NCBI GenBank assembly: GCA_036417435.1
Contig: CM070900.1
Coordinates: 29,799,496-29,863,495, forward strand
Length of the DNA: 64,000 bases
From: Inia geoffrensis
Lineage: Eukaryota; Chordata; Mammalia; Artiodactyla; Iniidae
Direction: 5' to 3'
The notes under the pieces are model-generated. The model did no database searches. It saw only the letters and a list, made by a program, of their open reading frames with translations, and was not told the DNA's origin. A program made the position numbers and the translations under genes. Below are positions 21,231-33,065 of the stretch, piece after piece. Within the stretch, counting starts at the first letter, position 1. Every line of letters starts with the position of its first letter.

Positions 21231-22852
21231 GAATGCACACATAATATTTAGCAACAAATTATGACCATGATGCTTCAATTTTCAAATAGTTTACCAAAAT
21301 TTTGAGGTAATTTTTTCCCAAGTCTTAGAGCTAATAACTAAATCCAGAAGAAGGAGAGAATTGATTGATAGTCAATTCTGGTAAATCTCTGTTCTTAAGG
21401 CTAATTTGATTGCTTGTTCATTTATCTGAATAGCCTATTACCTCAATTTGAAACGTGGATATATTAGTTTAAATTCAGCCTGTTTTCCTTGAGTGAAATT
21501 CCAGGCTTGTGAATTTTTTAAAATTCCAATAAATAAACATCTATTTATTTGCTAATGGTACTTCCCATTAGCAAGCCTTCTTGAATATAATTTGCTTTCA
21601 GAAGAGAAGTGTTGACCAGACGACAAGTCACTAAGGGGATTCTGTGTCCTGTCTCACCAGTAGAACAGAAAAATGCAGGTGAATCTGGACTTGTAGACTT
21701 ATACTATGTGGCTCATTTTTATTCTCTGATCATAATATAGACACTCTCATGTTGCAATTTCTATTTTGGACATATAGGTACATTCTCAGCAGACATGTTG
21801 TCTTGAGGGTAATTAAAACCGAGAAGATACCAGAGGGTGGTTTTGCAAAGAGACTCTTTTAATTCACTGTGTGATTCTACTGCCATTCTGGTCAACAATG
21901 TAAATATAAACAGTCACCCTTCAGGGATATAGAGACAAAAGAATAGCACTTTTATTAGGTGTATTTCACCTTTGAAAATTATCTACACTTTTACACTAAC
22001 ACAGTGAATTCACAGTATGAACATCACACCTAATTTCTCTGAATCTCAAAAGACGTTCAAATAATTCTCTCATGGCTTGTGTCCACACAAACCAATAAAA
22101 GGATGACATTCATCCAGGTGTATGACTTTCTCATGTGTGACAGGTATAACGTGAGGAATACTCTTCACATATTAAGCCAAGCACAATTTAAGAAATTACT
22201 AATGTTAATACCCTTCATGACATTTTAACCACTTCAGAATGCCATGCATTAAAACAGTTAGCTAGAAACTGCTGATGAAGTTTAGTTGCAAGGGACAGCA
22301 GGAATTCCTGTTACTGTCCTTGGATTGGCCCCAGTAGTGCAGAATGTGAAAATTATTATTCCTCATCTATCTACAAGTTGCCAGAATCTTAGAAGCTAAA
22401 ATTCTCAGAAGGGGGCTGAAGTATTTAAGAGGGCCAGTGGGTAGTAAGTGCCAGAGGCTGTATTAGCACATGACAGCTCAGAGGAAAGAGTTTTCATTCG
22501 ACTAGATAATGCCTTGGTAAATTTATCTACAGACCCTTAGAGTAAATAGATTGTGTTTCAGTCTTTACTAATTTAGTGTATAACTGAACCATTATTAAAA
22601 GCATTCATACTGAAATGAGCAAAATATATTAAAATTCCGAATTCCTACGTAGCTGTTATAGTAAAGATCTCAAAACTGAAGGTCTCCAGAAGAAAGTGAT
22701 GGGAATTAGAGACAAAAGAATGAAGAAGGACAGTGAGGGTTGGGAGACAGTGTTGATGGGAGATTACATGCCCCACGGAAAGGGAGGAGAAGCTTCAAGT
22801 CTGGCTTGTCATTGCCACCTGGGTCCAGTTTTGCCAAACCTCCTAATTTTTC
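21231..22852. other. No gene or recognised repeat
   Basis: Unique sequence. No ORF here has splice or family support; the one at 22696-22893 runs into a SINE. Confidence 0.5.
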
Positions 22853-22866
22853 AAAAGAAGATAAGA

Positions 22867-23073
22867 GGGCTTCCCTGGTGGCGCAGTGGTTGAGAGTCCG
22901 CCTGCCGATGCAGGGGACGTGGGTCCGTGCTCCGGTCTGGGATGATCCCACGTGCCGCGGAGCGGCTGGGCCCGTGAGCCATGGCCGCTGAGCCTGCGCG
23001 TCCGGAGCCTGTGCTCCGCAACGGGAGAGGCCACAACAGTGAGAGGCCCGCGTACCGCCAAAAAAAAAAAAAA
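22867..23073 (+). mobile_element. CHR-type SINE with perfect target duplication
   Basis: A complete head, A box (tggtggcgcagtgg) and GC-rich body are followed by a poly-A tail. A perfect 14-bp duplication, AAAAGAAGATAAGA, flanks it at 22853-22866 and 23074-23087. The 171-codon minus ORF at 22706-23221, the longest in the window, is mostly this SINE read backwards. Confidence 0.98.
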
Positions 23074-23087
23074 AAAAGAAGATAAGA

Positions 23088-23764
23088 ATTCGTATTTCTA
23101 TGTAAAATCTTCCAAAATTTAGAAGTAGGCAATGAATACCTACTTTTATAAAGACACCAGTGTGAACTGAATTGCCAGAATCAGCAAATAAAACTATAGC
23201 AAAATCCATTTTATTTTGCATTTTAGATAAACAATGAATAACATTTTAGTTTAAGAATGTCCTAAGTGTTGCTTCGGATATACTTATACTACAAACAATT
23301 GGTTGCTTCCTTGGGAATTCAGATTTCACTGTGTGTCTTCTGACAATCCTCATACCTGGCAATCATACATGTGAACCATATTTGCAAGCTAGATTCAACA
23401 CTGGGCTGCACCAACTTTAAAAAACCCTGCCTTGATGAATTCCAATGGATTTTTCACCTGGGTATTCCATTTGAACCATTATATTAGAGTTTGTTATTCA
23501 ATCACTCTGTTTCTGGGTTTTGAAAATTGGGGGGTGAGTCTTGTTTTAACAAGTAGATATTAAAGTCCCTTGGATGCAAAAACTTCCTTTTTTTTTTTTT
23601 TTTTTTTTGATAGTAGATACACAGAGGTAAGTTCAAGGGCAGATAAAATGTGATGTGAAGACCCTGTACATAGGTGCTGAAGAACATAAACTTATGTGAA
23701 CTTCTATTGTAATTTGGGTAATTTAATCAAGACAAAATAACAACAACAATAACAATAATAAGAA
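23088..23764. other. No gene; poly-T tract near 23587-23608
   Basis: Unique sequence with a 20-nt T-run that could be the tail of an unrecognised minus-strand retroinsert. Confidence 0.5.
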
Positions 23765-23990
23765 CTAGCATCCTCTGAGCATATATTGTGCATCAGATCT
23801 TGTTCTGAGCACTTCATATGCTTTAAATTATTTAATCCTCTGGTTTCTATGAATTGTGGTTCTCTCATCATTCCCATTTTCCACATGAAGCACTGAGGCA
23901 CAGAGAAGTTAAGTACCTTGCCCAGGGCCACACTGTTAGTACACAGCAAAACCAGAATTCTACTCCAGGTGTTCTGACTCCAGAGCCTTC
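23765..23990 (-). mobile_element. MIR SINE, nearly complete
   Basis: The complement of MIR is well preserved: 'agcatatattgtgcatcagatcttgttctgagcacttcatatg', then 'cattttccacatgaagcactgaggcacagagaagttaagtaccttgcccagggccacac', then 'gttctgactccagagcc'. Confidence 0.88.
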
Positions 23991-25135
23991 ATATTTCCTC
24001 TACAGTCTTTCAAAAAAGAGCTAAAATTGATGAGCAGGAACCCCTCAAAGTCAGACAAATATAGGCAAACATCTACCAGTTTTAGAGAAAGCTGAGACAG
24101 AGAAATTTAATTCAGGTTTAGGTTCATGAACAAAAATTTGCCAGATCCAAAAGAGTAACAAATGGTGTAATCTGTGATGCCCTTTTTGGATGCAGAGACC
24201 AAAAAAAAAAAAAAAAAAAGTTCTTTCAAGATAATCTCTTTAAAAAAAAAAAAAAGTACAACGAAATGAAGGTGAGACTACAGCCTCACAGTCAGAAGAG
24301 TAAAGTATGCCACCAGCTTTATGAGTCATTCTGTGAATTTTACGTTCTGTACATTCCACAAAGTTAACGGGAAATTAAATTAACACAGTTCTTTATAGCA
24401 TATTAAATTTTTACCACAATTAATTTCCTGTACTACTGTATTTTGGTTCTGCAGCAATCATTTGAGTAAATTTAACTCAGATACATCATTCCATCCCCCA
24501 AATTAAAGAAATAAGTCATTTCTTTTTCCTGACTTACTTCATGACAACTCACCTGTCTGCCTTATTTTATGTGAAAGGTTATGCGTGTTTAGAGCGGGAG
24601 GAAATTTAGGTCTTCTTTTAAGGGTATTCTCTATCTCTTTAATACCTCTTTCAAAAAAGACCTCTTTATGCAATGAATAAAACGTGCCGCAGACACAGGA
24701 TATATACGAACTTTCATCCTTGTCTTCAGTGCTTCCCTATGAAATCAGCCATGGGCAAACTTTGGTAAGAGCAGACAGACAGGAGAGGTAATTCACTTTG
24801 CCTCCAACTCAAACCAGCAAACACCCACATCTCCAAAAGGAAGGCTCAATTAGCCAATAAAGAGGCTCTTATAATTCATCTGGCCCACAGTCTTTATTTT
24901 ACAGATAAGGTTCTAAGATCCAAAGGGATGAAATGACTAATGTAATGTTTCGCCCATTTTGGAGAGATTCCTTAAGATTTCCTTTGTTCTACCCTGTGAG
25001 GCAAAGCTTGCTCACAGTTTCTGGACAGAGAATGTCTGGGCAGACCAAATACACCCAGGGACTGCACATCTGTGAACCTCTTTCTTCAGCTATGAAACAA
25101 AAAGAGGAAAAAGTATTTCCAAGTTTCTTTCTAGC
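23991..25135. other. No supported gene; two poly-A runs
   Basis: A-runs lie at about 24200-24219 and 24241-24255 without a recognisable element body. A minus-strand GTGAGT donor-like site lies at 24546-24551, but no acceptor with a pyrimidine tract accompanies it. Confidence 0.4.
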
Positions 25136-25147
25136 ATTCTTTTTTTT

Positions 25148-25525
25148 AAAAGAAATTTATTTATTTATGGCTGCATTGGGCCTCCGTTGCTGCACACAGG
25201 CTATCTTTGGTTGCATCGAGTGGGGGGTGCTCTTCATTGCGATGTGTGGGCTTCTCATTGCGGTGGCTTCTCTTGCTGTGGAGCACGGGCTCTAGGCACG
25301 TGGGCTTTAGTAGTTGTGGCACACAGGCTCAGTAATTGTGGCTCACGGGCTCTAGAGTGCAGGTTCAGCAGTTGTGGCTCATGGGCTCTAGAGCACAGGC
25401 TCAACAGTTGTGGCTCACGGCCTTAGCTGCTCTACAGCATGTGGGATCTTCCCGGACCAGGGCTCGAACCCGTGTCCCCTGCATTGGCAGGAGGGTTCTT
25501 AACCACCGCACCACCAAGGAAGCCT
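25148..25525 (-). mobile_element. Long CHR-type SINE with internal 36-bp tandem repeat
   Basis: This reverse-orientation copy has a long tail (aaatttatttatttatggctgc) and a tRNA-like head on the right. It is expanded by an internal tandem array at about 25309-25425: two full 36-bp units (25331-25366 and 25367-25402) and partial units on each side, all built around 'agttgtggctcacgggctctagag'. An imperfect duplication (ttctagcattctt / ttcctagcattctt) flanks the element. The ORFs at 24933-25533 read this array. Confidence 0.93.
25309..25425. repeat. 36-bp tandem array inside a SINE
   Basis: A 22-bp partial unit, two 36-bp units and a 23-bp partial unit share the 'ag(t/c)a(a/g)ttgtggctcac' start. 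The array accounts for most of the extra length of this SINE relative to the copies at 20204 and 46014. Confidence 0.9.
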
Positions 25526-25539
25526 CTTCCTAGCATTCT

Positions 25540-26149
25540 TAATGCTATTCTGTAGCTTCCAAAATGATTTCCAGTAACTTGAGCCATCAGGCATATAGAA
25601 TGTTGACTTTCAGGTGTTTCAGTGTACAGAGGAGAATTCTTCCTGAGCTCAAGGCTGACTATCTGCTCACTGACATGCTATGTCTCAGAAGTGTTTGTGA
25701 GTAAATTTCACTTGGAATAATTTTCCCATAGAAAATGTATTACACGTGGTGACATGACAGGATGGGCCAGAAGATAAAGAACTTTAAACTAGGTGAATAT
25801 TTCTAATTTCAGGGCATAGAGCTGGATCTATGTAAAGTTTAGAGATAGGAAAAATCTTTTTGACACTCTCCCATATTTTATTATTCTTCTCCATTTTTTA
25901 TCATTCTTTTCTTTGCCCCTGACCTACACCACCTCCCACCCCCAAAGGACTAGAATTTGGTAGATTACCTTCTTGCTCTTGGCCCTGAATAGAATTCATT
26001 TTTCTTTTTTTTTTTTTCTAGAAGGAAACAAAGCTTGTCAAATTAATTTATTCTAATTCTGAGGGCTTGAGAGCCCCAGAATCTTCATGGAAGCACTCTA
26101 AATTTCTAAAACTGTGTTGTTCGTTCCTTCCATGAAGAAGTGCAGATAG
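25540..26149. other. No supported gene
   Basis: Unique sequence. A T12 tract followed by CTAG at 26010-26021 resembles a plus-strand splice acceptor, but nothing downstream reads as an exon. Confidence 0.4.
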
Positions 26150-26400
26150 CTCAGGAGAGTCTTTCACAATCTCTCCCCAACCAACCTTACCAGGCCATGG
26201 TGATGCCCACTCAGGCATCTAACCACAGCAAATGACTCAGCCACTCATATTCTTCTCTGACCTTGCCTACATCAATTTCTCCAGAAGGCCCTTCGCTCTG
26301 GAGAAAACATCCATTCAGGCTGTTGAATCATTGCTACTCCTTTGGAGACTCACCTCAATCCCCTCTAAATAATAGAAAATGAATGTTGAGTGAATAAACG
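26150..26400 (+). mobile_element. Probable L2 LINE fragment
   Basis: A pyrimidine-rich L2-like text ends in 'gaaaatgaatgttgagtgaataaa', which resembles the L2 3' terminus, and passes directly into a tetranucleotide repeat. Confidence 0.45.
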
Positions 26401-26441
26401 GATGGGTGGATAGGTGGATGGATGGATGGATGGATGGATGA
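26401..26441. repeat. (TGGA)n microsatellite
   Basis: Tetranucleotide repeats (ggatggatggat) directly follow an L2-like 3' end, a common birthplace of such arrays. Confidence 0.93.
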
Positions 26442-26629
26442 ATAAGTAAAAGAGAATATGCCTTAATCTAAGTCTGTAATCTGTAGACATGGCAAGTCAA
26501 AGTGAAGAGAAGCATTAGCAACACAGATAGGAAACAGTAAGACAGAGCTTGCATCTATGTGTGCAGACCAGACCTCAGAAGGAATCTACTCTGGGAAAGA
26601 TTTTTAATTCCTTCATTTCAATACAACCA

Positions 26630-26730
26630 CATTAGGTTACAAAGCATTTTCACATATATTACCTCATTTGATTTTAACAGGCCTCTGAAAGGTATTGTCT
26701 CATTTTACAAATGTGGGAATTGGAGCTGCA
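26630..26730 (-). mobile_element. MIR SINE fragment
   Basis: The text 'acaaagcattttcacatatattacctcatttgattttaacaggcctctgaaaggtattgtctcattttacaaatgtgggaa' follows the complement of MIR. Confidence 0.7.
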
Positions 26731-27984
26731 AGAATGGAACTGCCATTTTTTTCCCAATCAACTAGACTGTGGTACAGTCTTCCAGACCTCTGCCACCTGG
26801 TTGCCCTCTTCAAAAGTTCTGATCATCATTGAGTTTTCTTTCACTTTTTTTTTCTTTAGACACTCTAGATATTTTTCCCCAAATATTTCCATGGCAGTGA
26901 GAGTGAATCAAGATACACAGATTAGAGTGAGGCAGAAATCTCATATCCTCACATGTTATTTGCAGTTTTACCCACGTGGACGAATGAATGAGTGATTACT
27001 TATATGCATTCCTAAAATTAAAATCTCTATTTCTCATGAGTTATTGTTCTTAGTAGAAGCAAAGGGCATACACTATGATCATAATGAACCTTCATTAGTC
27101 TATTCATTCTATGACTCAAAGATGATGTCTGGTTTGTGTGTGTGTATATATATACATATACATATATATATATATTTTTTAAGTGGAATTTAGGGGAAAA
27201 AAAGAAACAGGTAAGACAGCTTTTCAGCTATCAAGCTCTTTGATAGTTTTATTGTTGTCTGTCAAGCACCTGTCTCTTTGCTATGGGTGTTAACACTGAC
27301 CCACTAAAACGAAACACTAAAACCAATTTATTTTACTCTGGGAGTAACAAGAATTGTGATATATTATTTCAGGGGAAATTGACTGAACAAGTCTTTTTAT
27401 ATGCAATGTAGTTCATTTAATGTTAATGAAAGTGATTGAGTAGCTTTATATACCCTTTATCTACTTGCACATTTTATAATTAAGAGAAGAATACATTATG
27501 AAGTAGATTAGGAACTGTAAAAGATTATTCAATGTTATTTTCCATGAGCAACTTTATTTTTTATAAAAGATGGACACCTGATAATCACATGTCGATAAAC
27601 AGCTGAGGGTCTCTCCCGCATTTCCTCTTTTCCTAGGCCTTTATCTTACCTTTACTGACATGGATTTGTCATCTCCATCAGGTTAACATGCCAGTGAAGA
27701 CAGGAATGTTACTTTCACAAGTGTCCACATGATCTGGGAGAAAATGTTTCTAGAATGCTATGACAACTCCAAATAAGACAAATTTCCTGCAGATACTCAA
27801 ATTACAGAGGATAAATTTTAAAATTTTATACTAGGAACTATATAATGTAAAGTCTTAGCAATTATGAATTTTAATATCTCTTAAATCTGTTATATTAAAT
27901 ATAGAAGTTCAGCTAGAATAAAAGTTTCTGATAAAAAATGTATGTTAAAACTGCTACTGATGTATATAATCGGAAGCCTACATT
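26731..27984. other. No gene; (TG)(TA) microsatellite at 27133-27176
   Basis: AT-rich unique sequence with one compound dinucleotide repeat. Confidence 0.5.
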
Positions 27985-28250
27985 TTAGAGTGGAGAGACA
28001 TTAGAACTCATCCAGTTCAGGGGTTGGCAAACTAGAGTCCATGGGTCACCGCCTATTACCGTAAATAATGTGTTTTGGAACACAGCTATGCCCATTCATT
28101 TACATGTCGTCCATGCCTGCTTTCATGCTATAGTGGCAGAGTAATTGTGCCAAAACCTAAAATATTTCAATTCACTCTTACTTTGTATGCATAGGGAAAC
28201 TGAGGCCAAGAGAAAATGACATGTCCAAGGTTACTCAGACTACTTTTAAA
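27985..28250 (-). mobile_element. MIR SINE split by a hAT insertion
   Basis: The left part 'cattttagagtggagagacattagaactcatccagttc' and the right part 'gcatagggaaactgaggccaagagaaaatgacatgtccaaggttactcag' together form one minus-strand MIR. A hAT MITE occupies the middle. Confidence 0.6.
28018..28172 (+). mobile_element. hAT MITE (MER3-like), 3' part missing
   Basis: It starts with the terminal sequence CAGGGGTTGGCAAACTAGAGTCC and continues through 'ttttggaacacagctatgcccattcatttac' and 'gctttcatgctatagtggcagag'. This matches a common mammalian hAT MITE; the family name is from memory. A second copy lies in the opposite orientation at 47448-49012. Confidence 0.75.
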
Positions 28251-28824
28251 GTCTTATTGAAAATATATTCTCCTAAATAAGACCAGATATTCATCACAGG
28301 AGACAATAAAGAAGCCTGGGCTTCTGAAACGAAGAAGACCTAGATTTACCACTAGGGACCACCAGTAAGTAGTTATAAGGCCTTATAAATCACCTGGTCC
28401 CTCTGCTGTGTACAATGATTTTTACCTAGAACCCATGCATGCTTTCCCTCTTCTCCAGGGAATCTCAACCGTGTTCAGTTATCCCATGCTCCTTATGACC
28501 CCCACCTTCACCTTCAGGCCCAAGCTCTGATATGTATAAACTTTATCATAGTAATCCACTTCTGTTTCGCCAGTGATCGGCTCAAGAATCGGCAGGAGAT
28601 CGGGAGTGATCAGTGTGATTTGAATAAAGGCTCACAATAGAGGTTTCTTGTTAAATTCTTCCTTTCCCCGGAGACTAATAGGGAGCCAGTTTCTCTCTTT
28701 ACCACTGGATATGAACAAGGAAGTATTTTGCTCCAGCGAATCTTGACAGCTCTCTTCTAACCATTAGGAAAAATAATCTGAGGACAACACTGACACAGAG
28801 ATTAGGACCGACTGAGTAAAATGA

Positions 28825-28883
<59 letters not shown>

Positions 28884-29028
28884 GCCAGAACTCTAACTGG
28901 CTCCTGCCTGATATATTTCTAGATTTCCAGTTATATAAGACATTTCCTTATTGCTTTCATCAGTTTCTATCAGACTATTCCTTATAACTAAAAGCATCTG
29001 AATACTTAAAATACTTCTCTAAATTTCA
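28251..29028. other. No gene; contains a (CA)n microsatellite
   Basis: Unique sequence. A 60-codon ORF starting inside the repeat (poly Cys-Val) is an artefact. Confidence 0.5.
28824..28882. repeat. (CA)n microsatellite, about 28 units
   Basis: An AC/CA dinucleotide run with one T interruption near its start. It is likely polymorphic in length. Confidence 0.97.
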
Positions 29029-29130
29029 GAATGAGAATATACCTATCTTGCAGTGCTGTTCTGAGGATTATATGGGCTAATACAGCAAGTGTATGGCACA
29101 CAGTAAGTACTCAATGGATGTTAGTTATTT
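29029..29130 (+). mobile_element. MIR SINE 3' half
   Basis: The sequence 'atgagaatatacctatcttgcagtgctgttctgaggattatatgggctaata', followed by 'gtatggcacacagtaagtactcaatggatgttagttatt', is the sense MIR 3' half. Confidence 0.85.
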
Positions 29131-32100
29131 TCACTGATTTCAATGAATATCAATTCCCACTGGACAAAATGTCTAGAAAATGGACACACATTTACAAACA
29201 CTGTGTAAAATATGATGGGGTTGCGCATACAACATTTAGAGTAAAAATAATATAATTTTCTATTGCAATATAAATAATTATATCACAGCACTTCCAGATA
29301 AATAATTCAGATTTCCCCTGGTGTTCTTTAGTTATATGGCCAAAGGAGCATGAGAACACTGGGTTGGAAATTGGTCTGTTTATTTGGACAAAAGTAACCT
29401 AGTTGAAATATATTGATTCATCTCAGGAGACAAGAAAAATCCCACGTATAATATTCAAGGTGAAGAATATTTATTTGTAATAAGACCAGAAAGGGAAAAT
29501 ACCTATTAGTCAATCAAATTGCTGAAGGAAATACTTATAACATATATATATTTTTGTTTGTTTGTTTTTTTGCCACCTCTTATAGTCAAGACAGGAAGGG
29601 CAAGAAGCTGAGAGGCTCTAATTTGGGGCGTGAGTAGGTACCTTAATCTGAGGCATCACTGCTAGCTGCTGACAAATCTCTAAGGAACACGCATGACAAA
29701 TAATCTTCTGCAATCCAGGTATCACCAAATCCCATTTTCTCATTAGGTAGTAATCAGGTGGGCTTTGGCATAAACAAAAGTGTCTTGCTCTCATAGGGAA
29801 ATCTATCTTAACCTCATTAAGATGAGTGATGATATTAGTAAGAGTGAAAGCATTTTCCTTTATCCTTTCTTCCAAGGACAGTTCCGAAAACCAGGAGGGA
29901 GTTAGCAGCCATAGTGAATGGATCCACCCTAGTTTCATGACTTAAGTTTCATTAAACAAGAAATAGCTCAGGTTTATCAACCTTTTTCCTTCAACTCACA
30001 AATTAGAGAGGAGAAAAACTATTCTTGCAAATGTAAAGTGCATTCATGTATTCATTTTGTATTTTACCCACATAATTAGGAATTCTTTTGTTTTGGGTCC
30101 TAGCTCCTTTCTAATACATGCAAAAACAAACAAACAAACAGAAATTAAAGAGACTATCATGAGAAATGGCATTTGTCAATATGATTAACAGTGCACACTA
30201 ATGATTTTTCAGGTAAGGACAGCAGACAGGAGGCCTCCATCTCTATTGCAACACTAGAATTTTCCTCACTTTGTGAGCCTCTGAGGATTACTCAGGGCAG
30301 AAAAGGGAAAAGTAAATTGGTACAAGAGAGACAGAAAGGGAAATGGCTTGATATATTTGGAGTTAGTACCATGATGACTCAACATCGCAGACTATAGAAG
30401 CAGTGAGTCTATTCAAATCAGAGGGGGAAAAAACCAAAAACCTTACATCTTGTCCTTGTAGCATAATGATTTGATTTACCCACTTGGAATAGGTGCACAA
30501 TGGTACATGCTGGTATCCTTACCATGAAAACACAGATGGCAAGATGTCAAACAAACAAACAAACTACAAGGTGCAAATACTTTACAGAAATCATGTATTA
30601 TCTTACATAACAACAATTTTCTAAGTAATGGATAAACAGCTTTCCAAGCTTATTTTACAAAGAATTCAAAGAATTTACAAAGAAGACCATCCAGTAATCC
30701 TGGGAGGTGTATGAATAAATGGTAAATATAACATAAAATGTATTAGTATGCTATGATTATAACATTTCATATGCTCTTTGAAGAAATACCTATGCTTAAA
30801 AAGTGATTTCTAGGCTGGAATCTCAGCCAAACACCTGCATGCTAAAATATCATTGTGCAAAGAATGTTTACTACCCCTACTTAAATCTAAAAAATGATCA
30901 TAAATGTTGTCCTCGGCAAGGATATAACTAAAAAGAATTAACTTGTGTCCCTTATATTTCCACCACATTTTAGAAAAGTGTGGCATTTTGAAGAAAAGAT
31001 TCTGTTTTTCCCAACCACTTAAAAAACCAAAAATATTTAGAGTTTCAAAATATAGGAAACCAAAAGATTAGTCCTGTCATTCTTACATTTACTAATTAAA
31101 GACATTCACTGAGAGTCTAGCATGTGCTGGAAAAACGTTTAAACCATCTACACACTTCATATATATAGTGTAAACTACATATAGAAATGAAAGCCTTTCA
31201 TTAAAGCTAGAGAACAGGTTTGTATAATGATGGTTTATATAAATTTTAGAGCCTTCTAATAGACAGCTAAATCACAAAGCAAAGCTATAACAGTTTTTGC
31301 GTACCCTTTTAAAAAGGGATTAATTTAGGTAGACCCTGCAGAAGCTTCCTACATTCACAAATGCATTTATTTAAGGGAAAAGGTGAAATGTCACATCTGG
31401 GATTGATAATGTTTGGTTTCACCCTGGTCTTGGATGACGACTCTTAGGCTCCAAGCAGCATTGTATCTCGAAAGAAGAGTAGGTATAAGGATGCTCAGCG
31501 TAATGAAACAGGCCAGGTTTAACTCCCTTAATCGCTTGGTCAGGGCAGCTGAATTAACCAGCCACATCTGTTCACGTTGAAGTATCTAATCTGGGTTCTT
31601 TCTCTTTATGTAACAGGGTTCTGTAGGGTTATTGTACTGTTTAGTCTGTTTGGCCCATTTGTTTCTTACCTGTCCTCACTCTGGGTGGCGGATGGAAGGG
31701 AGGGGAATCCATGAAAATTCAGAACACAGGCCTGCCCAAGCTATCACCTTCCTTATGTGAATAGGGAACTAATCCTTAAGCAGACTCCCTTATTGGGCCA
31801 GATCTTTTATAATACAGTTAGGGAAAAGGGGAAGGAAGAGTGAGAAAATTAAGACTCACTGAGTTCAGTGTTTGTTGTCTTTTTTTTTTTTCCATTTCTT
31901 TTCCCTAGAGCTAAGAGCAGATTACTACAATCTTCGCCTCTTCTGTTAAGCCTAAAAGACCCCATGCTTTATTCTACCTTTCTCCAAAAAACAGTCAAAT
32001 TCAAATTCTGTGATGTTCAGAAACGTTAAGTCCAAAAATATCTGTCAGGGTCTTCCTCTTATAAAGCTCATGGTCATTTGGGGGGAAAATGAATGGTTTT

Positions 32101-32639
32101 CTGAGATGGCATCAAACACCAGTAAATAATTCCTAAGTCCTACAATCTAATACATGCTTTTCACAAAATATAATGCATTCGAATCCTGATTCATTCAGTC
32201 AATGACAATGTACTTGTTCTACTTCAGATTTTACTGATGGTATCAGTGTTTTGCAGTACTAGGTACTTCAGTTTGCCAACCTGCTATGTTCTCACAAGAA
32301 GCTTTTCAACATTCCCTGATGAATGTATCATATTTGAAAGCTTTATTATACATCCGTTGCAATGATATATCAATAGTAATCTTACAATCTAATTAAGCTC
32401 TAAGAAGTCAACTTTACACACCTAATTCACTCAAAACTATAGCCTATAAAGTGGTCTTTGGTCAAAACAAAGTAAAACAAAACTCATATACATACCCTCT
32501 GGTGGACATGGTCCCCTCAGGTACATTTCTTGGCAAGAGGAACAGTCTCTGTGGTTAAAATTTTAGAAAAGTCCTGATGTTCTCTGGGAAGATGTAGCCC
32601 CTTGCCTGATAGCATAACTTTGTAAGAGAAGCATGAGAT
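29131..32639. other. Long repeat-poor stretch without a recognised gene
   Basis: No known element is recognised in these 3.5 kb apart from (TTTG)n and (CAAA)n runs near 29556, 30125 and 30548. A 106-codon minus ORF at 29618-29938 is the longest non-repeat frame in the window. The 31.39-31.64 kb part retains several CpG dinucleotides. Confidence 0.4.
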
Positions 32640-33065
32640 TTCAGCCCCTACTTCTCCCTTGGCCAGGTGCCTTTGTTCACTGCACATACTACACAACCTT
32701 CCATGGCAGCCCTAGAATCCCTCCGCTTGGAATCTCTTCCTCCAGAATTTTGACATCTGATTCCTTCTCATCACTCAGATTTCATGTCATGTCACCTCCA
32801 CTGAGAGTTTTCCCCTGACTACAATAAACCCCTTTCCCAGCCCCATCACTCTCTATGCACACTATGTATTTGTTATCTCTATTGAATTACTGCCATCTGA
32901 AATTGTCTTGATACCGGTTGTTTATGTGATATTATCTGTCTTCTCCTCATGAGAATATGAGCTCTGAGAGCAAGGGGATCTTGTCAGCCTTAGTCACCAT
33001 GGTATCTCCAGAACCAATGGCATGCCTGATGTATTGGAAGCACTTGATAAATATGTGCTAAACGA
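32640..33065 (+). mobile_element. L2 LINE 3' end
   Basis: The order 'tgttcactgcacatactacac', then 'catcactcagatttcatgtcatgtcacctccactgagagttttcccctgacta', then 'ccccatcactctctatg', then 'tgagctctgagagcaaggggatcttgtc', then 'ggaagcacttgataaatatgtgctaaacga' is that of L2. Confidence 0.85.

Noticed and set aside
22706..23221. 171-codon minus-strand ORF, the longest in the window
   Set aside because: Most of it is the complement of a CHR SINE and its poly-A tail (poly-Phe). The same peptide motifs recur in other SINE-derived ORFs.
24540..24640. Minus-strand CAG|GTGAGTT donor-like site with an open frame upstream
   Set aside because: No acceptor with a pyrimidine tract; an isolated donor match is common by chance.
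25990..26060. Plus-strand acceptor-like T12CTAG
   Set aside because: The T-run looks like a homopolymer and no exon-like sequence follows.
28699..28881. Poly Cys-Val ORF
   Set aside because: It is the (CA)n microsatellite read on the minus strand.
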